A stretch of 64,000 bases of DNA, from the NCBI GenBank assembly GCA_963682175.1, contig OY821775.1, positions 15,844,501 through 15,908,500 of the forward strand, written 5' to 3'. Every line of letters begins with the position of its first letter. Within the stretch, counting starts at the first letter, position 1. A program made the position numbers and the translations under genes. Under the pieces are notes generated by a model. It saw only the letters and a list, made by a program, of their open reading frames with translations, searched no databases and was not told where the DNA came from. Positions 20,388-32,511 of the stretch are shown here, piece after piece. The stretch is from Triglochin maritima. Its lineage: Eukaryota; Streptophyta; Magnoliopsida; Alismatales; Juncaginaceae.

Positions 20388-20400
20388 GCTCTGATACCAA
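20388..20400 (-). other. tRNA-iMet primer binding site of the gypsy element
   Basis: Minus-strand TTGGTATCAGAGC, two bases from the 5' LTR. Confidence 0.88.
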
Positions 20401-20402
20401 TT

Positions 20403-22306
20403 TGTAACATCCTCGAAAGCGGAAGAAATTTAATTTTTTAATAAAACACAACACGAGGATATTACCGAAGAAAATGGACAACTGGTGCGCCAATATATAT
20501 ACAATATATATATCTGAGAGATTTACAAAAGTGTGATTACAACAAAAGATAAGGAAAAATATACATGTAATCACTTGGACCTCAAAATAAGGGAAGCAGG
20601 ATCTGGTCCCGAAAGCGTTCCTCCTCAGTCACCACCTCCTAATGCTGCCTATGACCTGACATAAAACATGAATATGCCTGAGTTCCCGAGAGGAAACCCC
20701 GTATGCCAAACCTCTATCACAATAAATGAACTACACATCTAAAACATGTATGGTATGGAATGCCATAAACAATCAACGTCTCACTGGGTCCCCGGGAACT
20801 CTCTCCCTACCACAGTAGACACCACACAGTGACAGGTCTCGCGGGTCCTCTAGCCCAACCCTCACACGTGCCCCAGGCACCACAGCCGGAAACATCCTCG
20901 GCTACCACACACGTGCCCTAGGCACCACAGCCGGAAACATCCTCGGCTAACACGCTGGATCACTCTCAGGTCGGTATCGTCTGTACCGCTGCCATCATGA
21001 GCTGCTCTAGAAGACCACTATCAGGCCGGCACCGTCACCCCTCTAGGGCCGGAGATCCGTTGCCATCTTGAGCTGGCCCCACACACGAACCACCCTCAGG
21101 CCGGCACCGGTCACCCTCAAGGGCCGGAGATCCGTTGCCTTCTTGGGCTGGCCTGACAACACTCGTGAACCACTCTCAGGCCGGCACTGGTCACCCTCTA
21201 GGGTCGGACATTCGTTGCCTTCTTGGGCTGGCCCGACAACACTCGTGAACCACTCTCAGGCCGGCACCGGTCACCCTCTAGGGTCGGAGATCCGTTGCCA
21301 TCTCGAGCTGGCTTCACAACACAAAACACACAAAAACCGTACCAAACGGTCGAACAAAACCTCCCAACCGGTCGACCGAATCCTCTCAACAGGACTGGCC
21401 CAACCAACAAAACTGTCAACCGGTCGAACGGCAAAGTGGTCCCGTTCGACCGAATTCGACCAGTGAAAACTCATGGCACAGTAGAAAAGTACCAACGGTC
21501 GAACCACACACAATCACCGGTCGACCGAAAACGACCAGTACCAAATCCAAATCCAAGCATAGTGCACCGGTCGACAGAAACATCACGCGGTCGAACCAAC
21601 TTAAGTTATTTTAATTCGCCGGTCGAACGAGTCAACTAGGCGGTCGACCGTTTGGATGGTCAACGCCCCCAACCGACCTACAACAGTTCTTTCGGTCGAC
21701 CGGCAAAGGGGTCCCGTTCAACCGAAAACACCCAGAGTCTCCAACCCCCGCTCAAAATGTACTACCGGTCGACCACCATCATGGTATCGTTCGACCGGTA
21801 CAAGGGATTTCGCCCAAATTACTCTACGATCGGTCGACCGAACCATGCCACCGGTCGACTGTTTATAGTGCAGAACGCTGCTGCACGGGTCCGACGAGCC
21901 CTTCGGCCTACCGTCGACCACTCCAACACACACCAAAGCATAAGTGAGCATTAAAGTAAAGCTTGACATACCTTGAAGACTTGAAGAAGCCTTCGAAGAC
22001 TCAACGGCGAGCTTCTCCTCGCAAAACACCTTCTCCGGCGAACTCCAACCGAGCAACGATCTATTCCTCTCTGGTGAATGTCCGAGCTTCACCTCGCCTT
22101 CCGAGAACCACTCCTCGAGCACCTCCGCACACCGAAGAGAGAGAGAGAGAGAGTAACACTCACCCACTTATACTCTTCTCCTCTAATCTCCACCATCCAT
22201 CACATCTCTTCCCAATCAATCCCAACCCTCCATCTAAAACCACCAATTAAGCACCTAATCAAGGCCAAAACATGATTAGTCCTAAGTAAGGATTTAGGAT
22301 ATTACA
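20403..22306 (-). repeat. 5' LTR of the gypsy element
   Basis: 1904 bp, the pair of 11761-13627, with four rather than three ~80 bp units and a shorter GA stretch. It is followed by the duplicated target ATAAT (22307-22311). Confidence 0.9.
21369..21865. promoter_or_regulatory. CGGTCGACCG palindrome array in the gypsy 5' LTR
   Basis: Matches 12642-13135. Five perfect copies remain. Some sites gained changes relative to the other LTR (cggtcgacag near 21568), while others are perfect here but degenerate there (21520). Confidence 0.8.
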
Positions 22307-22311
22307 ATAAT

Positions 22312-23379
22312 TGAAGTATTTGTTGGAACCTCTACAAAAGTTGGAGTTTCTTGGTGTGCAATTGTTGGAACTGCTACGGATTTATAGCTTTTATTAGGAT
22401 TTTTAGTGTTGTGTATCATATGCAGAATGATGAATAAAATCAATAGAATTCAAGTTAAACAATATATCGAACTCTTAGCATTCATCTAGCAATCTGACAA
22501 GCAATCAAGTACAATCACAATCTTACAAGGAAACACAAACATGCACAACACATGATTTATGTGAAAAGCCAATTGCGAATAACCATGGCAGCGGAGACGG
22601 ATCAAGCTTCACTATGAGAATGGAATTAGAGATACCTTGCTACACCGGATTGGGGGTTAGATCATCCTTCGAGAATAAGATTTTCCCCAAATACAAAACT
22701 CTAAGGGTGGTAATATTTTATATTCATCTATTTAGTTGAAAGACGAGGACATGATTGTAATTCTAGTGGAGTATATGTAAAAGAGATAAAATCATAATCC
22801 ACTTCAATTGACGATTTTGCAACGCAGTTTTTTAGAAAAAATAGTTATTTTCCATAAAATTATTTGACACTTTAAGCCAGTGTTGGTTTTTAACTTTTAG
22901 GTCACTTTCAAATTTTATACCCATATAAACTACCATTATCCATTTACTTTTCCCTTTGTATTTTCGGAAACAAGTGTCATGTAAAATCTACACCGTTTTA
23001 TGTAAAAAAGCAATGCCATCATGTAAAATTTAGACAAAAACTGTATAAAACATCACAAACACAACACTTCCAAAAAACCGAACTTTACCTTTTATGATAT
23101 AAAAAATGATTTGGCTAACCAAAAACTCCTCTACAAACAAGCAAACCTATAAATCTACTCAACAACACAACTTTCATGTATAACATTATTGATTTTACAT
23201 AATGTTTTAAGAAAATAAAACTCTTGAAAATCTTAATTTTTTATCGTTGTCTTTGGACATGGTATTATGTTTCCACAAAAAAGACAAGAAACAAGGATAA
23301 GGGTAGTTTAGACATAAAAATTGATAATTTGCCTTAAAGTGGAAAAACTAAAAAAATATGGCCCAAAAGTGTCGATTGG
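22312..23379. other. Unassigned sequence, possibly an old LTR fragment
   Basis: No open frame of note. The stretch 22380-22720 (with aaccatggcagcggagacgg and attgggggttagatcatcc) has the look of a copia LTR leader, but I cannot find termini or a partner. Confidence 0.3.
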
Positions 23380-25570
23380 TGATTGACATCATTTCATGCT
23401 TATATTTGTATCTTATATCCATTATTTTTCACCTAAACAATGTTATGTCACGAGTTTTATGTTTAGTTTTCAGGAATAAATAGGTTTGAAGAGATGAAGC
23501 ATAAAAGGATCCAAAAGTTGGGAAAAAGGACTGAATTGTGAGATCTAGGGACCAAGATGCAAGACAGAAGGACCTAAGAGCAAAACAGAATACTCCACAC
23601 CATCATGGGGAGTATTTTACCAATTCGATTCGGGTCGGAGCTCCAACAAGTCAAGCGCATCAAAGACCAACAATACCAGAAAGAAAAGCCCACAACAAAT
23701 TCCAACGCGATCCGAAGTTTATGGACCGTCAATTGGCGGTCCATATTACTCAGGATCCGTCCAAATTTCTCCTGGACTTGTATTAATGTTTGTTTAGGCT
23801 ATTTTTGGTATTGGTTTAGTCCCACATCAGGGGATTGTCCCGGATTAGCTTTTTCCATGGCTATAAATAGAACTCTTCACCTCCTATTGTAATCACTCCA
23901 TATTTTAAGTGGTTATTCTTCCTACTAGAAGTGAGGCCTTGAAGCACACACTAAAGTAGGAGGATGCTACTTTTAATGTGAGTCATTTTAATACAAGTTT
24001 TCTTTATTATGTTGTTTGTTTTATGTTTCTTGTTTTGCTTTGCTTAATCTCATTTCATTAGTTTTATTAGCTTAGTTAATATGCTTTCTTTGTTTAGTTT
24101 AATAATTAGTATAATGTTTAGTGAGTAGTTCCATCCCCTTTGGGGGGTGGAGTAGATGTACATACATGCAAATGAGAATGGATTGAATGCTTTATTTCCA
24201 ATGTGTTGATAAAACATGAATGTATGCTTGCTTGTTTAGGATAGAATTTATAACTTGATGAGTTTTGCCAAAATGATTAGACACCTCTCATGCTCGTTTA
24301 GGTTCTGAAATAAACATCTTGCATATGTAAATGTTAATCAACTAAGTTGGTGAATAGATTGATAGGTTTTGCCACAACATTTAGACACTTCCTATGCATG
24401 ATAACACCACCTTTATTTGTGCTTAAAGAATGTGTTCAACACCCACCTCTTTGCTTGTGTGCATTCACTCCACCCCTTAGGGGTTTTCCCATTTCTGTAT
24501 TTCAGCATTCTTCTTTTTTTCTTAGCTTAGTTGTCATTTCATTGTTTGTTTCTTTCGTTCGCATTTCATACTTCTTAGTGTAGTTTAGTGTAGAGTAGCA
24601 TAAACATCTTTCTCCCCCTATTTTTTCCACTTGATTTCTGATAAACAAGAGGCTGCTCACCTCCCTGAGGACGACCCGTACTTGCCACCGCTTCATCGCG
24701 GCCGTGCACTTGCGGTTTTAAATAAAACGTTCAACAAGTTTTTGGCGTCGTTGTCGGGGAGGTGTCAGTCCAGAATCTTGTTTGGACGATTCGAGTGGAT
24801 TTAATTTGTGTTTTGTAGTTTTTATTTGTTTCAGGAGACTTGGAGTCGTCAGGAGGAATGCCTGGAGAAAGTTGGAGGCATTCTGGGCACTTTAGACCGC
24901 CAATCAGCGGCCTTAGACCGCCAATTGGCGGTCTGGTGAGCTCATTTTACTCTCTTATTTCTGTGGCGTATTTACAAAATTGATGTAGTGATCTGGGACT
25001 TGATTTGGCATGTTTTGACTTATAGTTTGTTCCCAGATCCATAATCAAACCTCCTTTAAGCAACTTGGACCCTAAAACCCAAAGCAAAAGATTAGGCATT
25101 CTTTTTGTTTAGGTCATGCATCATGTATGTGACTTAGGCATTTAGATTGTCTTTTATCTTAGCTTTATTTTCTGTTGCTGAGAGCTGGCGTGAGGTACGC
25201 ACCTTCTACTCTCATTCATGCATTTCGTATGAACATGCATTAGTTAATAGGAAGTGCATTGAAACAAGTGTGAGTTGAGCGTTTGTTTGGAGAGTTGATT
25301 GCTAGATTAGGACTCCAAAACGCTACTAAGGAGGGGTTGTCCCATAAAAGATAAGGTGGGGGATTTCATCACCCTTTCCTTCGCCCCAAAAACCACACTG
25401 ATCAAGAGCCTAATTTTAAAATCAAGTAGACATTGACCCTAAGGATTTCGGGCGCATTAGGAGAGTGATCCGGTCCCGACCGTCATGACCTGATCGGCGT
25501 TGCCCACTTTGTCGATAGTAGGAGAGACGAGATCTCCGGATCTTGGCTCACTTGCTGGGCTTTGTGGTTT
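23380..25570 (+). mobile_element. Truncated Athila-type element (copy 2): 5' LTR plus leader
   Basis: 5' LTR 23380-24736 (TGATTGACATC...TTCAACA), tRNA-Asp primer site at 24741-24758 with two mismatches (TGGCGTCGTTGTCGGGGA), and about 800 bp of leader matching copy 1. Similarity ends near 25570 after cttgctgggctttgtggttt. Gag, pol and 3' LTR are absent. TATAAATA is at 23862-23869. One palindrome lies in U3 (23723-23740) and two lie in the leader (24895-24912, 24916-24933). Confidence 0.8.
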
Positions 25571-27091
25571 CGAGCTGCATTGTGGCACTGAAGCAGTTCG
25601 ATGGAGGATCGAGTTTTGGTGGGAATGAAATAAAATTTGGTGGAAAATTGGATTTTTTGTGGGAAAGTTGGATTTTTTTTTGGAAAAATTGGATTTTGGT
25701 GGAACATTGTATTTCAGGTGAAATAGAATTCGTGTTGACACGAACAAAATCCGAAACACGGAGTAGACAAATACGAAAGTTGGATTTTTTGGTGGAAAAA
25801 TTGAATTTGTGTCAACTCCGGTCGTGTTCGGGTGACTGATTTCGTGTTTAAGTGTAAAATTTTGTATTCGGGTTGAGCAAATCAATTCGTGTTGACACGA
25901 ACACCACCCGAAACACGAATTTGACGGTCCTGACTATATTTCATTTATATCTTTAGTCCCATACATGTACTCTTCAAGTCTGCCCTCGAAGAAATGGCAA
26001 TAAAGGTTAGAATCTCTAATGTAGAAGCAAATATAAGCTCTCTTTGCTCCGGATTCCAATTTCCGGATATTTGTTTACATTTGGATATACGATTTCGAAT
26101 TTGAATATAATAGAAAGTGTTGTAAAATTGCTTTATTACGTCTTTTCTTGGAATTCTAAAAAATATATAAATGTTAACAAGTTTATATAAAAGTGAACTC
26201 TTAATCTTAGCTATTAAAACATAATTTTAAATATGCAAGCATGGAACTATAGGTTTTGAAACATTTATTTCTTTATTTTTCCCATAAATTTAATGAAATT
26301 AATATAAGTACTTGTAGATAGGGATGTTAGCTTCTGCTCGCTATCTCGCCATGTTTCGCTCACTCAACAGTTCAGTTCGATTGCTAACGAGTTAAACACG
26401 AGGCAAAAAATCCACTCGGGAAAATATAAATGAGCCGAGCTGAGTGAAACCTAGCTCCCTCGACTTGGTTGATCGTATATATGCATAAGAGTATACATCC
26501 ATTTACATACACGTGATGTACATTACAAATATACATCTTTATACATGGAATCAAAAAAATATTAATACATCATAAATCAAGTTCAACATGATACATGGGA
26601 AATCAATCTTACCAGGAGGTAGGAGTGAACTGCATTTTTAAGTTGTTGTAAGTAAGATGAAAAGAGTTTTATGAAGTATCTATTAATTATTGAATTATAA
26701 ATTAGTTGATAACAATGGAAGTGAGTTGATAGGCGTGGATGGATTTTAGGGGAAATCTCAAGTAAAATAAATTACTTTAGAAGACTTTCGATAGATTTTC
26801 ATGAGTAGATTGGAATTAGTTTCTTAAACTAAGGTAAAGTTTGATTAACGAATCCATTGACGGTTCAGATGGATTGGCAAGACTTAGAGAGTAAGATTAG
26901 TCAAAATCATAATAAACTTTCATGTTAAAAAAGTATACTATATTTTTGTTAAGTTGTAAAGTTAACATATAGTAATGTTTAAAATCCAAATAATGGTGAA
27001 AGCTTTAGACAAAAATTTTAAGTTTCCGGGCCAAATAAATAAAATGGTATATAAATATGAATTTTTAGCGCCAATCAATTTAGAGCCAACA
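25571..27091. other. Unassigned AT-rich sequence with repeated palindrome
   Basis: TTCGTGTTGACACGAA (palindromic arms TTCGTGT/ACACGAA) occurs near 25728 and again near 25890. Between them are repeats of ttggattttttggtgg. 26325-26480 resembles one half of the hAT element at 27100 (tagggatgttagctt, ctcgctatctcg). No gene seen. Confidence 0.4.
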
Positions 27092-27099
27092 CATAGAAG

Positions 27100-27897
27100 T
27101 AGGGGTGTAATCGATCTCTAAACGAGCGATCCGAGTCTGCTCAAGATCGGCTCGTTAAGGGTTTCGAGCGGAAAATTATGCTCGTGCTCGGTTCGATCTG
27201 CTCGCGAGCGGCTCACGAGCGGCTCGTTAACCTAAACTTTTTTTTTGGTATTGAATTCCTAATAACGTTGTCCTAATAAATAAATTATAAAATTACTTAA
27301 GACAAATATAATAATAGTTACTAACACAATCTTAAAATTAACACCTAAAATAAAACACAATCTTATAAATTATACGACAACATTAACATCTTATAAATAA
27401 GATTATACACTTGGATCAAACAAAATCAAACACAATCCTCTAAATTGTAGGACAACTCACAACATCAACATCTTATAAATAAGATCATCTACCTGACCCA
27501 AACCTTAATTTATTTGAACTTTTGGTGTAGAAAAGAATTAGAAGAAAAAAATAATGAAAAAAATGAAAAGTTTAGTACTAATATGGTTTTGATTCTAATG
27601 AGTATTTTGGTTTGGTTTGTTAAATGGATTGTTGGGTTTGGTAAATTAGTTTATTTAATGAGTTTAACACTTTACCGATCTGGTAATTGGATAGAATATT
27701 CAGGTTAATCAAATAATTGGATATAGTAATCAGGTTTCGAGCGATAATTGAGCGAGCATCGAGCGAGTATCGAGCGAGCGGGGTCTGCTCGTGCTCGGCT
27801 CGTTACTAACCGATCCGAGCAATTTCGAGCAAAATCAGAGCAAAATCGAGCGAACATCGAGCGATCTATCGATCCCGAGCAGAACTTGACAGCCCTA
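27100..27897. mobile_element. Non-autonomous hAT element (798 bp)
   Basis: Terminal inverted repeats TAGGGGTGTAA / TAGGGCTGTCA, flanked by the perfect 8 bp duplication CATAGAAG (27092-27099 and 27898-27905). Both subterminal regions are rich in gctcg/cgagc words (gctcgtgctcgg, gagcgagcatcgagcgag), typical hAT transposase-binding repeats. The AT-rich middle has no credible ORF. Confidence 0.88.
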
Positions 27898-27905
27898 CAT
27901 AGAAG

Positions 27906-28380
27906 AGTTCTATAAGCTTGCCGTTAGTCCAACCGTATTACTTTTAAATAAAATATTATCTTATCCACGTTGGAAAATACGAAATAAAATTTATTCAAAA
28001 TTGTATATTTTGATACATTAATTTATTTTGATTTTAATTTATCAGCCACAATTAATCATCAATCCAAAATCATATTATTAGTAGTGATTTTCTAAAAATA
28101 GTTTAAACAAAGCAAAATGACATTGAAATATGCAAAATAAGATTTTTTTTTTATTTTTTTTGGATTTAAAAGAAAAACATGGGTGTGTTGTTGGATTAAT
28201 CATGAGTTGATGGGTCGATTTTAGAAAATCAAACTCATGCCTTTCGTGTACAAATCAAATTATTAGTTTATATTATTGTTTTGTGTTTTGAAAAAAAAAT
28301 TAAATCGGTTCTACGTATTTAGTGAGTACAAACAAAATGCTACTCTTAATCTCCTCCGTGTACTTTGACGTTTTTTCAAA
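27906..28380. other. Unassigned AT-rich sequence
   Basis: No gene, RNA or repeat that I can support. Confidence 0.5.
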
Positions 28381-28570
28381 AAAAAATTCAAATTTGGATT
28401 CAACCATATTTAGTGATTACAGCGAACCTCCTCCGTGTACACGGAGGAGGTACACGGAGGAGGTTCGTTGTAATCCAAATCAAATTTGGTTGAAGAATTT
28501 GTTAATTGTAATTGATTGTGAACCAAATCAAAATTCGCCGAGGAATTTGGTTTATTGTAATTGATTATGA
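28381..28570. repeat. Foldback with 25 bp arms and an 11 bp loop
   Basis: Arms 28415-28439 and 28451-28475 pair with a single mismatch (core GAACCTCCTCCGTGTA / TACACGGAGGAGGTTC). The loop repeats part of the arm (cacggaggagg). Outside the arms, further facing words (aaatttgg / ccaaattt; ggtttattgtaattg...) continue to about 28570. This is the shape of a small foldback element. No target duplication was found. Confidence 0.7.
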
Positions 28571-29147
28571 ACCAAATTGAATTTTGTTGAGGAGACAATT
28601 GGTTGGTGTGTTGGTCGTGAGAGGTGGAAGAGAGCGAGAGAGCAGTGGGAGATTTTTTTTTTTTGTTTTTAACTTTTAAATTTTTTATTCTAAATATTAA
28701 TGACATTTGGATTTTACGATGTTTAATTTGCAAATTGTCTTGGGAGGAAACAGTCAAAAATGATTTAAAATATTGGAATGTTCCTCGGGAATTTGCATTG
28801 GATAGAAACGCGTGGAAGAAGACGATTCACATGCCTGAACCGTGACTCCTTAGAGTTTCATTTCTAGCCTACTCCAACTAGTTTGGGATAAAATGTTTTG
28901 TTGTTAATTTGAAAATTTGTCTAACACTTTTGGATGGAAACGGTGACGGAGTGGGTCCCAGTAATGACAGAGGTGCATATGAGCAAATGTGTTCGACGTA
29001 CATGTGTATATCCGGCAATACCCCAAACCTGGGTACATATTGCCAATCAGGTGACCTGCAAGGTGTACAGTTGCAAAAAAACCATGAATACTCCAGGAAA
29101 GAAAGACACATATCATTGAAATTTGATAGTGGATAATTATCCATGTG
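28571..29147. other. Unassigned sequence next to the MULE
   Basis: 28900-29119 is less AT-rich than its surroundings and open in two plus-strand frames (for example 28934-29119 with VTCKVYSCKKTMNTPGKKD), but it matches no family I know. The last ~40 bp (tttgatagtggataattatcc...) resembles the E repeat, so the MULE probably landed in E copy 3. Confidence 0.35.
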
Positions 29148-29155
29148 GTTGAGAG

Positions 29156-29262
29156 CCGTAATTTTTTTAATTAATAATCATTTAATAAAAAATTCGAAAA
29201 ATAATCAAAAAATAATAATTCAAAACTACGCAGATCGCGGGTCGAACCGGCGATCCGCGAAC
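29156..29262. repeat. Left terminal inverted repeat of the MULE
   Basis: Pairs with 35680-35783. Shared words include taatcattta, aaattcgaaaa and aaaactacgcagat. The inner part contains GATCG-rich CpG words, probably transposase or promoter sites. Confidence 0.85.
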
Positions 29263-29311
29263 CGTGCTCACGGATCGCAGGTGCGACCCGCGATCCGTGG
29301 GCGCGAGCTCC

Positions 29312-29319
29312 TATAAATA
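29312..29319 (+). promoter_or_regulatory. TATA box for the MULE transposase
   Basis: TATAAATA follows the GC-rich subterminal block and precedes the leader of the transposase gene. Confidence 0.65.
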
Positions 29320-29377
29320 CACGTTCCGTCCATTTTTTTTCAATCCAATTATTTTTTCAATTCCTCGCACATTTCCA

Positions 29378-29681
29378 CTTCTACTCTCCACATAGTTTTG
29401 AAATTGTGCCCGGTAATATCAATTTTTCTGATCCGTGTGTCTTTCCTGGTGATATTTGAGGTAATTATTTTTTTCATTCTTATATTTATAGTTATTAATA
29501 ATTGGTAATAATATCAAATATTGAAATTCTACTCTCTTCACAGTCTTTAAATTGTGCCTGGTGATATCAATTTTTCTGATCCGTGTGTTTTTCCTGGTGA
29601 ATTTTGAGGTAATTTTTTTTCATTCTTAATTTCTATTTATCTCACATTATTAATAATTGGTAATAATATCAAATCTTGAAG
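29378..29681. repeat. Tandem duplication (~150 bp) in the transposase leader
   Basis: Two diverged copies (29378-29528 and 29529-29681) share aaattgtgcc, ggtgatatcaatttttctga, tccgtgtgt and taataattggtaataatatc. It lies between TATA and the first ATG. Confidence 0.8.
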
Positions 29682-29730
29682 TAATTTGTAATATAAAACT
29701 GATTAAAAAAATTACATTGTAGTTAACAAA

Positions 29731-32282
29731 ATGATTGCGGTAAGTGTGTACTTTGGCGGTGAAATAGTTCAAAATGCAAGTTACGGTGTAGAGTACACGA
29801 TAGGTCCAAAACTTACACTTTCAGCGAGCGAAAATGTAACCTTAGAAGAACTTAAGAGTTGGATATATCAAGGTTTGAATGTCGAAGAATCTCAGTACTC
29901 GATGAATATTCAATATCGTTGCAACATTGCACCAACCGGTTACTTTTTTTTAATGTGATGTCTGTATATGATGAGAATTCCTGGAGAATAGCCTATGAAA
30001 CAGCTTATTCCAAAATGGGAATGATGGAGTTATATGTACAGTTGAATCATGTGGAAATTGAGTGAAGGACTGAGATGTTTACAGGTAACCAACCGGGTAG
30101 TAGTAGTGGTGCATGTTTCATATCTCAACAATCATGTGATGCAAACACCATAGCAGAAACCAGTCGACCTGCGAATAGAACTTCTGATTTCGTGCCTATA
30201 CCAACAGATGATGAAGAAGAAAATGATGACGAAGATTACAATATAGATACAGAGAATGAATCATCAGGTGAGGACGATGATGATGCTGATGAGGTTGAGG
30301 AAGATGAAGATATTGGTCCGAACGTGACTCAGTTAAGCCAATACAACACATTTAGAGGGAGGGGTTGGGTTCACCCAGCTAAAAGCTTTCATGATTGTTC
30401 TAGTTGGGTTCCTGCAGATACATCATTTATAGAAAGCAACGTAATAGTTGAAGGTCTGTTAGCTGAGAATCAAGCATTCTCATCAAAAGACGCTTTGAAG
30501 AACGCAATATCGAAATGTCATATTGACAATAATCGGGAGAACAAGGTGGAAGACAACAGCAAAACCAAATATAGGGTGAGATGTAAAGATGAAAATTGTA
30601 GCTGGATGTTGTACGCTGCACGGACCGGTTCGGGTGATGCATGGTCTATAAGAAAATGTCCGTATAAGCATATATGCAGGTCCACAGCTGCCCGATTTGA
30701 TCATGCTCAGCTGACTGCAAAGATGATGGCTGATATCATCCGTGAAGATGTCGAAAATAATGTCTTGCTCCCGATTAAACAGGTGTTTGGTCTGGTAAGA
30801 AAAATATTTGCAGGTGTTAATCCAAAGTGCAATAAATTATGCCGTGCCTGCGAGATTGCTGTTGCATACATGTTTGGATGTTGATCGGGTTCATATGCTT
30901 TGTTGCCTCAATTGTTAAATGCTATTAAACAATCAAATCCTGGAAGTAAAGTTGTAGTTCATTCTGACCCTTTACCATGCGCTGGTGTCCGTCAGTTTAA
31001 ATGTGCAGCATGGGCTTTTGGTCATTGTATTCAGGCATTCAAATATCTACGTCCTGTTATCAGCATAGACGCCTCATTTCTTAAAGGTAGATACGAAGGA
31101 AGGTTACTTGTTGTTGTTGGATATGACGCTGAGAATCAACTACTGCCTCTTGCATTTGGGCTCGTTGAGAAGGAAAATATATCCAATTGGGGATGGTTTA
31201 TGAGATGGTTGCGACGAGAGGTGATTGGAGATAGGAAGATATGTGTCATATGTGATCGACATGCTGCAATTAAACACATTTTTAGGAATCCCGGTTACGG
31301 TTGGCACGAGGAAGGAAATGAAGCAGTTCACCGTTTATGCGCACAACATCTTGTCGAAAACTTGCTAAAAAATTGTAAGAATCAATATGCAGTTGACGCC
31401 TTCAAGACAGCATGCAGACACAGTAATCCGTGGGATTTCAAAGCCAGTTTGGAACAAGTTGAGTATTGGAGTAAAGATGCATTACAATACATAAAAGGGA
31501 TAGGGAAAAAAGATGAAACAAATGAGAATGAACCGGATGTTCCTAGTAAGTGGTCGTTGTGTCACGACGGAGGCCAAAGATGGGGAATAATGACAAGCAA
31601 TGTTGCGGAGTGTCTGAATAATGTTTTCAAAGAAGCTCGTGGTTTACCCATTTGTGCAATTGTAGAGGCGACATACTATAAACTGTTGGAGTGGTTAAAC
31701 AACAGAAGATAACATGCACGTGTGTTGGCACAAAGAGGACACATCTTTTCCGAGAGGGTTACACAAATATTGGAAAAATCTGCAGCAGTTGCATGTCAAC
31801 ATGAGGTGAAAATAACTGATTTCGATACAGGAGTATATGAGGTCATATCCAAACATGAAAGAGTGAGTAGAACTGGAGGTAGGAGGGATGGTAGTTACAA
31901 GGTGATTCTACGTGACGGCACCAGACCGAAGTGTAAGTGTCGGGCACTACAAAATACAGGTATCGCTTGCAGTCATGTTTTGGCAGTGTGTGTCGCACGT
32001 AACTACAATGCCAATGAATATACACATTCGTACTACAGTGTCAACTCTCTAGGGCACACATGAGAGGGTCACTTCGATGTGTACGGGAAGGAAGAGGATT
32101 GACCTGAATATATGGGAGACAAAATAATACCTGATCGAACTCTCGTCAAGAAAGGAAGGAGAAGGTCAAAACGTTTACCGATGACGATGGATGTCATGGA
32201 AAGAAGGATAGGTCCGGGTCATTGTACAGGTTGTGGTTCGATTAATCACACAAGGGATCGTTGCAATGTAAGGGAAGGTTGA
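29731..32282 (+). pseudogene. MULE transposase (MuDR type), inactivated
   Basis: One ~850-codon gene broken by a frameshift in an 8-T run (29944-29951) and by in-frame stops at 30063, 30882, 31710, 32061 and 32100. All segments after the shift share one frame. Domains in order: PB1-like N terminus (VYFGGEIVQN), acidic linker (DDEEENDDED), MuDR zinc-binding region (RVRCKDENCSWMLYAAR...HICRSTA), MULE catalytic domain and SWIM finger (CKCRALQNTGIACSHVLAVC). A C-terminal CCHC knuckle (CTGCGSINHTRDRC) closes it. The DDE triad is still encoded: Asp at 31068 (SIDASFLKGRYEG), Asp at 31254 (ICDRHAAI) and Glu at 31608 (NVAECLNNVFKEARGLP). It would cut and join DNA in the nucleus at the ~105 bp terminal repeats. 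It faces the PMD gene, 230 bp apart. Confidence 0.9.
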
Positions 32283-32400
32283 ATGTATAGTAATGTTTAA
32301 TATATTGTAATGTTGAATGTATTGTAACGTTTAATGTATTGTAATGTTGAATGTATTGTAATGTTGAAAACCATGTATTGTTGAATGTGTTGTAATGTTT
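32283..32400. repeat. Minisatellite between the convergent MULE genes
   Basis: About seven imperfect units of taatgttgaatgtattg in the shared 3' intergenic space. It may serve as an AT-rich 3' end region for both genes. Confidence 0.7.
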
Positions 32401-32511
32401 ATAATGTTTATAATGTCTTATTTATAAGTCAAACCATATCAATTAAGATGACAAAACAAAATCATAAGATCTTAAAGTATAACCGCGAGTACAACTGAAT
32501 TACAATATGAA

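Larger units (their letters stand above)
11761..22306 (-). mobile_element. Decayed chromovirus-like Ty3/gypsy retrotransposon, minus strand
   Basis: LTRs at 11761-13627 and 20403-22306 run TGTAACATCC...ATATTACA on the plus strand and are flanked by the duplication ATAAT (11756-11760 and 22307-22311). A tRNA-iMet primer site abuts the right (5') LTR, and a purine tract (sense AAGGAGGGTGGAT) abuts the left (3') LTR. Minus-strand relics, in order, are gag with CCHC, the start of reverse transcriptase, and the extreme C terminus of pol with a chromodomain-like WQHHSEREATWEVEEE motif. Most of pol is missing. A truncated Athila element (13799-18656) fills the gap. The gag and RT motifs suit the Tekay/Del branch. 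Confidence 0.88.

Noticed and set aside
22380..22720. Possible solo copia LTR
   Set aside because: Leader-like words only. No TG...CA ends, target duplication or partner could be found.
28878..29144. Overlapping ORFs next to the MULE as a possible host gene
   Set aside because: Open on both strands, no start or splice context that singles one out, no known motif. Kept only as a note in the intergenic entry.
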